From: CAIYRG01 sp965247505
Lineage (GTDB): Bacteria; Pseudomonadota; Alphaproteobacteria; Micropepsales; Micropepsaceae
DNA: 64,000 nt
Reading direction: 5' to 3'
Assembly: GCA_965247505.1 (NCBI GenBank)
Contig: OZ252020.1
Span: 124,001 to 188,000 of the forward strand
Below are positions 59,824-64,000 of the stretch, piece after piece. Below the pieces are notes generated by a model that did not search any database, was not told the origin of the DNA, and saw only the letters and a list, made by a program, of their open reading frames with translations. Each line of letters opens with the position of its first letter. Positions within the stretch are counted from its first letter, which is position 1. Both the position numbers and the translations under genes were made by a program.

Positions 59824-60477
59824 CTACCACGGATGCTCCTTTCCCTCCCAGGTCCAGAATCGGCCGTGTCGGGATTCATCGAGGCTGGCCATGACTTTGG
59901 AGATGCCGCGGGCACTCTCGTCCACTGACACCACGGCACTTGGACCGCCCATGTCGGTGTGGACCCACCCCGGATGGATGACCACCGCGAGGCAGCCCCG
60001 CCCGCGCCAGATTTCCTCTAGCGCCCTGAACCTGTCGTTGAGCGCCGCCTTCGACTCGCCGTAATTCCCGAGGCTGCGGCGCGACCCGCGGCGTGAGCCC
60101 ATCGTGCTGGTGATAAGCGCAATCTTGCGCTGCCAGCTTCGCACGACCGTGTCCATCAGCAATTCGGCCATCTCGATCGGGGCCTCTGCGTTGATACGGT
60201 GCACGGCGGCGGCGCTCATGCCTTCACCGTAGACACCCGCATTGTGGATCAGGACGTCAATCGCCTCATCCCCCAGCGCATCGCGGAACGTCTGCCGCTG
60301 CGCGGGGTCGGTCACCTCTAGGCCACGGATGTGTACATCTCCGGCCACCTCGCCAAGCGCCCCGGGGCGCTCTGGGGTGCGTGTCGTGGCATGCACCCGC
60401 CATCCCTCGGCTGCGTAGTGCTCGACCAGTCCGAGACCGATACCCCGGCTCGCGCCGATGATCGCCACGGTCGGCAT
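59824..60477 (-). CDS. Short-chain dehydrogenase/reductase
   Basis: 217 residues from the ATG at 60477, after AGGAGGAGG. The NAD(P)-binding motif is GASRGIGLG near residue 8, followed by the Arg pair of RVHATTRTPER that favours NADP. DVLIHNAGVY is the NNAG-equivalent, Ser in ITSTMGSR and YGESK give the catalytic Ser, Tyr and Lys. The short C-terminus and HPGWVHTDMGG place it with the CsgA/sniffer-type SDRs. Substrate unknown. Confidence 0.88.
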   Translation of the reverse strand: MPTVAIIGASRGIGLGLVEHYAAEGWRVHATTRTPERPGALGEVAGDVHIRGLEVTDPAQRQTFRDALGDEAIDVLIHNAGVYGEGMSAAAVHRINAEAPIEMAELLMDTVVRSWQRKIALITSTMGSRRGSRRSLGNYGESKAALNDRFRALEEIWRGRGCLAVVIHPGWVHTDMGGPSAVVSVDESARGISKVMASLDESRHGRFWTWEGKEHPW

Positions 60478-60525
60478 CGTCCTCCTCCTCTCGAGCCCAG
60501 GAGCCTCCGCCAAACCCGGAGTGGT

Positions 60526-60631
60526 TCAGTTTTCGGCATTTCTACATGAGGCTAAGACATTGGAATTGCGTAGAGCAGTCATCGACAGTTTACAGAGATA
60601 TCAGAGTGAATCCGGTTAACTTGACAATGCC
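60526..60631. repeat. 132 bp element, right part
   Basis: Follows the copy at 41524 from the TTTCGGCAT block to the end CCGGTTAACTTGACAATGCC; the left terminus is missing. It lies just upstream of the SDR gene, in its probable promoter region. Confidence 0.75.
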
Positions 60632-60691
60632 CTCCCACGGAAGGTTGACGAGTATTATCGCTCACATGGATTCCCCTTTTGACGTGAGTGT

Positions 60692-60725
60692 TGAGAGCCC
60701 CGCCTGACCCAAACATCCGGGGCTC
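60692..60725. terminator. Hairpin between the lipoprotein gene and the 132 bp element
   Basis: GAGCCCCG and CGGGGCTC form an 8 bp stem with a 15 base loop, 11 bases after the stop of the lipoprotein gene (minus strand). No T run follows, so termination is inferred from position. Confidence 0.5.
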
Positions 60726-60736
60726 ACTTTCAGATA

Positions 60737-61660
60737 CTACTCCCGCGTTGCGCCAAACGCCCCAACAATATTGTTGCGCTCGAACACGCCGCCGACTTCC
60801 TCATGATTCCGCCCGTAGAATGTAGCCTTGATGTCCGAAGATCCGAAACGACCGTCCGGGCCAATCACGAGATTGGACCAATGCATCGAACCGATGGCTG
60901 TTTTGGCGTCTAGGTTAAAGACATTGGTGAAAGAAACATCAGCGTCTATTTCCGTGAAATCGACCGTGACGCTAGCGTCACCCTGAACGGTGCCGTCAAA
61001 CCCAAAATCTTCTCCGATCATGACGCCTTCCCAGGTGGCCGCACCTCTGACCGGAGACGAACCGGTAGCATCGCCGAATGACCTACCAACAATAATGGCC
61101 TCGGCGTTTCCGTCGGGGTATTCAACGAGGGACGCTTCGATTGAAAAGGCGTTGTAGTTCATCCAGGCCCCATATGAGCCGACACTGAGCGTTCCTTCGT
61201 CAATGGTGGACAAATCCCGGCTCTGCACCGTTTGAACTCCATTTTTTGTCATGACGGATTGGTGTTCGCCGGCATCGAACTCGCTATCCCAAAGCGATAT
61301 CAGACCATCCGAAGTAACGCATGTGGTGGCGAGGCAATATGTCGAGATATAACCAACGAATGCGAAAGTTGGATCGTGCAAGTCGGTCAAAATCAGGGCA
61401 TCGGCGCCATTCTTCAAACCTGTGAGGCGCGCCCCTATTTGTGCCGAGGTGGTCGGTACCGGCGCGATGCCTCCAGTAAAAGATCTGGCTGCGGCGGGGT
61501 CTTCGACCTGCCACGGAATGTCGGATATCCTTGTCACTTGCGGTGCCATTGGCGGCGCTGGCGCGGGGATAGAGGCGACGGGTGTAACAGTCCCGCCGCC
61601 ACCGCAAGCTGTGAGAAACAGTAGGCCAAGCGTGATCGCGGCGCTTCTTGTAGGCTTCAT
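60737..61660 (-). CDS. TbpB-like lipoprotein, paralog of the gene at 30537
   Basis: 307 residues from the ATG at 61660 after AGGAG. Lipobox LTACGGGG near residue 20. The C-terminus repeats the signature of the 30537 product: VQGDASVTVDFTEIDADVSF, ATFYGRNHEEVGGVFERNNI and GAFGATRE. Two cysteines (TYCLATTCVT) may form a disulfide. The pairs share overall length and barrel-like C-terminal half, and may bind related ligands such as heme or an iron-carrier protein. Confidence 0.8.
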   Translation of the reverse strand: MKPTRSAAITLGLLFLTACGGGGTVTPVASIPAPAPPMAPQVTRISDIPWQVEDPAAARSFTGGIAPVPTTSAQIGARLTGLKNGADALILTDLHDPTFAFVGYISTYCLATTCVTSDGLISLWDSEFDAGEHQSVMTKNGVQTVQSRDLSTIDEGTLSVGSYGAWMNYNAFSIEASLVEYPDGNAEAIIVGRSFGDATGSSPVRGAATWEGVMIGEDFGFDGTVQGDASVTVDFTEIDADVSFTNVFNLDAKTAIGSMHWSNLVIGPDGRFGSSDIKATFYGRNHEEVGGVFERNNIVGAFGATRE

Positions 61661-61730
61661 GAGCAAAACTCCTGTAGAGCCTGAGGGCGGTCCCAGCTGG
61701 TGCCGGGCCACTGCAAGCACCACACAAGTT

Positions 61731-61893
61731 GGCATTGTCAGATTAAATCTGCTTGGTCGTCTCTCCCTGTCCCCTTTTGGGGATTTCAGGGCATAAATAA
61801 ATGTTCTGTCTGGCTTAGACCGGACAAGCACGGACGACGAAGCTGGCTCAACAACGAGAAAATTCTAACATACGATTTTAGTCTGACAATGCC
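61731..61893. repeat. 163 bp IS6-A-ended element, copy 7
   Basis: Full copy, ends GGCATTGTCAGATTAAATCT and GATTTTAGTCTGACAATGCC, between two converging-side neighbours. Orientation as copies 2 and 3. Confidence 0.85.
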
Positions 61894-61910
61894 GAGGTTT
61901 CCATCTTGCC

Positions 61911-62765
61911 TTAGAAGTCGGGCGTCAAATCCGTCGGAGTCGGAACATCCCTGGTGATCTCGCCATGGACGGTGACCTCGCCGACATAGCGGTTGTTCTC
62001 GGCGCAGACCTGCTCGATCCAATTGTCCGGCCTCGGCGTGTGGCGCACGCGTCCCCGCCACGGCATGGTGTAGGCGACGGGATCAACAATCGTGAATTGC
62101 GTCTCCAAAGATTGTCCGTCTTCTGAAATGCGGATGCGTTCGACGACATGGATCTTCTCCGAATGCCGTGTTCCGAAGCGGTCGATCTGCGTGATGTCGT
62201 TCTGTCCGATGGTGTCGATCACGAGCGTGTCCCCGCCCTCGTAACGGCCGACGGATTCGCCGTACCAGGTGTGTCCTGGATCGTTGGAATGCGGCACGTT
62301 GAGATAGATTCTGCGGAACTGCTGATCGCGCGGATTGATGATCGTCACCTGGCTGGGCGTCTGGAGGATCTGGACCGTCTCGCGCCTGTTCCACAACATC
62401 GGAACCCCGGACGGCTGGCACATTCCCTCGTCCTTGACGTGCGGGATGCTCTGCTTGCCCGCTTCGGCAACGCTCCTGGCTCTCTTCAATGTCGCGGGCG
62501 CCAGGATCGGATTGCTCAAGTCGGGTATCCACTGCAGGTCCGTTCCGTAGCTGCCGTCGACATGCGGATAATCCGGATGGACTCGCAAGGGACCGGGCCC
62601 GGGATCTCCGGGGATCGGCTCCAACATCTCGACGAATTCGCCGATGCGGCCCCAGCCTCCGGTTAAATTAGGAATCTCTGGATCGCTATGCGATTGCGCG
62701 GCGGCCAGAACCGGCAAGGCGAGGCCCGCGACGAAAACGGAGAATGACAGGACACACCTCTGCAT
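61911..62765 (-). CDS. Secreted protein of unknown function, paralog of the gene at 3363
   Basis: 284 residues, signal peptide ending LAAAQSH. It shares with the 3363 product the motif GESVGRYEGGDTLVIDTIGQ, then DRFGTRHSEKIHVVERIRIS, DPVAYTMPWRGRV and CAENNRY. Before these are CQPSGVPMLWNRRETVQILQ and VTIINPRDQQFRRIYLN, characteristic of the family. Function unassigned. The native promoter region, 62766-62905, is short and ends at an IS6-A copy. Confidence 0.78.
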   Translation of the reverse strand: MQRCVLSFSVFVAGLALPVLAAAQSHSDPEIPNLTGGWGRIGEFVEMLEPIPGDPGPGPLRVHPDYPHVDGSYGTDLQWIPDLSNPILAPATLKRARSVAEAGKQSIPHVKDEGMCQPSGVPMLWNRRETVQILQTPSQVTIINPRDQQFRRIYLNVPHSNDPGHTWYGESVGRYEGGDTLVIDTIGQNDITQIDRFGTRHSEKIHVVERIRISEDGQSLETQFTIVDPVAYTMPWRGRVRHTPRPDNWIEQVCAENNRYVGEVTVHGEITRDVPTPTDLTPDF

Positions 62766-62905
62766 GACAGATCACCCCATAAACTGCGGCCGCCATCTGG
62801 ACCGACGGTGCCGCCATCGACCGCGGCAGATCATAGCTCAGCCCGCAAGAACCGACTAGTTCAAGAGCGGTGAGAACAGTCCGGGGCTGGGATAGGAGAG
62901 CCAGG

Positions 62906-63710
62906 GGCATTGTCAGAGCAAATCGCCTTGAGCCTGGAAGTAAGGTTTCGTAGCCTCTGGCGATGCAAAATCCCTTTCGTTATTTCAACAGTTCGCCTGA
63001 GGTAATCCGCCTCGCGGTGATGATGTATGTCCGCTACCCCTTGTCGCTGAGACAGGTCGAAGATCTTCTGTTCGAGCGCGGAATCGACATCTGCTATGAG
63101 ACCGTGCGGTACTGGTGGAACCGCTTTGGTCCGTTGTTTGCAGCCGAGATCCGGAAACGCCGTATTCGTCATGGATCCTATTCGCTGTGGCGCTGGCATC
63201 TTGATGAGGTGTTCGTCCGCATCAACGGCGAGACACATTACCTATGGCGCGCCGTTGACCATGAAGGCGAAGTTCTTGAGGTTTTGGCCACGAAACGGCG
63301 GGACCGCGAAGCCGCGCTTAGGTTTCTGAGGCGGGCTATGAAGCGTTATGGCCGGCCGGCTTCGATCGTCACGGATAGGCTACAGTCATACCGGGCTGCG
63401 ATGAAGGTGATCGGCAACGAGGGTTGCCAAGAGACCAGGCGCTGGCTCAACAACCGGGCGGAAAACTCACATCGGCCCTTTCGAAGGCGGGAAGGGGCAA
63501 TGGCGCGGTTCAGAGATATCAGGACCCTGCAGAAATTCTCCTCCGTCCATGCTTCGATCCACAACCACTTCAACCACCAACGCCATCTCAACAGCCGCGA
63601 TATTTTCAAGCAAGACCGGTCCGCCGCCCTGGCCGAATGGCGGCAACTTGCAGCCTAGAGGTCCTCAATTGAAGGTTCTGCAGTTCCAGCCCATTTAGTC
63701 TGACAATGCC
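62906..63710 (+). mobile_element. IS6-A, complete copy 5 (mosaic)
   Basis: 805 bp; the left end is GGCATTGTCAGAGCAAATCG, the right end standard. The 5' part resembles the diverged fragment at 59268, the middle and right resemble the common type. Confidence 0.9.
62963..63658 (+). CDS. IS6-family transposase, type A mosaic
   Basis: 231 residues, intact. Residues 1-55 (VIRLAVMMYVRYPLSLRQVE; LFERGIDICYETVRYWW) follow the diverged variant, residues 60-160 the common type, and residues 175-195 (EGAMARFRDIRTLQKFSSVH) again a variant, as in the scrap at 30096. Catalytic residues are intact. Confidence 0.9.
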   Translation: MQNPFRYFNSSPEVIRLAVMMYVRYPLSLRQVEDLLFERGIDICYETVRYWWNRFGPLFAAEIRKRRIRHGSYSLWRWHLDEVFVRINGETHYLWRAVDHEGEVLEVLATKRRDREAALRFLRRAMKRYGRPASIVTDRLQSYRAAMKVIGNEGCQETRRWLNNRAENSHRPFRRREGAMARFRDIRTLQKFSSVHASIHNHFNHQRHLNSRDIFKQDRSAALAEWRQLAA

Positions 63711-63815
63711 TCAAAATGGTCCAATTCTTGGGATTCAGGTCACGGGGAAGCGGCGCAGAAATGCTGACGAGAAAACACGAGCCGGGCCTGTGATCCACGA
63801 TATTTGAGGATTTGC

Positions 63816-64000
63816 ATGAACGTACGAGCATTTCGTGGACGAAGATATGATTTCAAACATCTGATCGAGGTGATTGTCGTCTGGTCCACGGCGTGCTGCG
63901 CCCTGGTGCTGGCCGGCTGCGGCGCTATACCGAATCCAGAAGCCTCGGATGGGGCCACAGAATCTCTTGTCATACGCGTGGACTCCCGGCAACCGCCCAC
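63816..64000 (+). CDS. Lipoprotein, N-terminal part (runs off window)
   Basis: From the ATG at 63816 (GAGGA upstream) the frame is open to the window edge, 61 codons. A long basic n-region (MNVRAFRGRRYDFKHL) precedes the hydrophobic core VIVVWSTACCALVLAGC, with lipobox LAGC at about residue 36. The mature part begins GAIPNPEASDGATES. No family can be named. Confidence 0.6.
   Translation, partial: MNVRAFRGRRYDFKHLIEVIVVWSTACCALVLAGCGAIPNPEASDGATESLVIRVDSRQPP

Overview
The window looks like an alphaproteobacterial chromosome (or a large replicon of one) heavily rearranged by insertion sequences. Pointers are a complete HemP/HmuRSTUV-type heme uptake operon, periplasmic PQQ dehydrogenase, P450 plus LuxR regulator, DUF6152-like and TbpB-like secreted proteins, and IS21, IS6, IS110, IS3, IS1595 and IS5 elements of types common in that class. 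Genus cannot be named from the sequence. The IS load, many truncated genes and small dispersed repeats suggest a genome undergoing IS expansion, as in host-associated or recently bottlenecked bacteria; that is inference.

Layout. 1-2018: IS110 element abutting a truncated IS21. 2027-12951: single metabolic or secreted-protein genes (isochorismatase-like hydrolase, secreted family protein, PQQ dehydrogenase with an overlapping small lipoprotein gene, metallo-beta-lactamase-fold hydrolase, M20 hydrolase, membrane protein, small secreted peptide) separated by a 27-28 bp palindrome family and three copies of a 355 bp inverted-repeat element. 12920-15916: a redoxin gene cut first by an IS3 end and then by a complete IS21 with a 5 bp target duplication. 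16441-21280: an island-like segment with a tRNA-fMet 3' half (att-like), an integrase lacking its catalytic residues, a second integrase relic, two tandem paralogous genes of unknown function and an HTH relic. 21278-30315: IS6 copies around a cupin/CMD operon, a GlcG/HbpS-like protein and a HigBA toxin-antitoxin pair enclosed by inverted truncated ISs. 30341-35044: TbpB-like lipoprotein, cytochrome P450 and LuxR regulator. 35063-46452: IS-dense patchwork with remnants of type III restriction, serine recombinase and other transposases, plus a few intact small genes. 46478-53047: heme uptake operon with a Fur/Irr-like site. 53061-64000: more IS patchwork, secreted proteins, a lipoprotein with seven 34-residue repeats, an SDR, a second TbpB-like lipoprotein and a paralog of the secreted protein near 4 kb.

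Mobile DNA. One IS6 type (here IS6-A, ends GGCATTGTCAGACTAA, 805 bp) has five full and about eleven partial copies; a second IS6 type (IS6-B, ends GGTGTTGTCAC) has one near-full and several partial copies; a single-ORF DDE element of about 1119 bp (ends TGTGTGTACCGAAAA) has three full and two truncated copies. Two families of short non-coding elements, 163 bp (seven copies) and 132 bp (two full, two or three partial), carry IS-like termini; the 163 bp family shares its ends with IS6-A. These short families, the 355 bp element, the catalytically degenerate integrase next to the att-like tRNA half, and the paired genes at 19-20.9 kb are the parts least explained by known systems.
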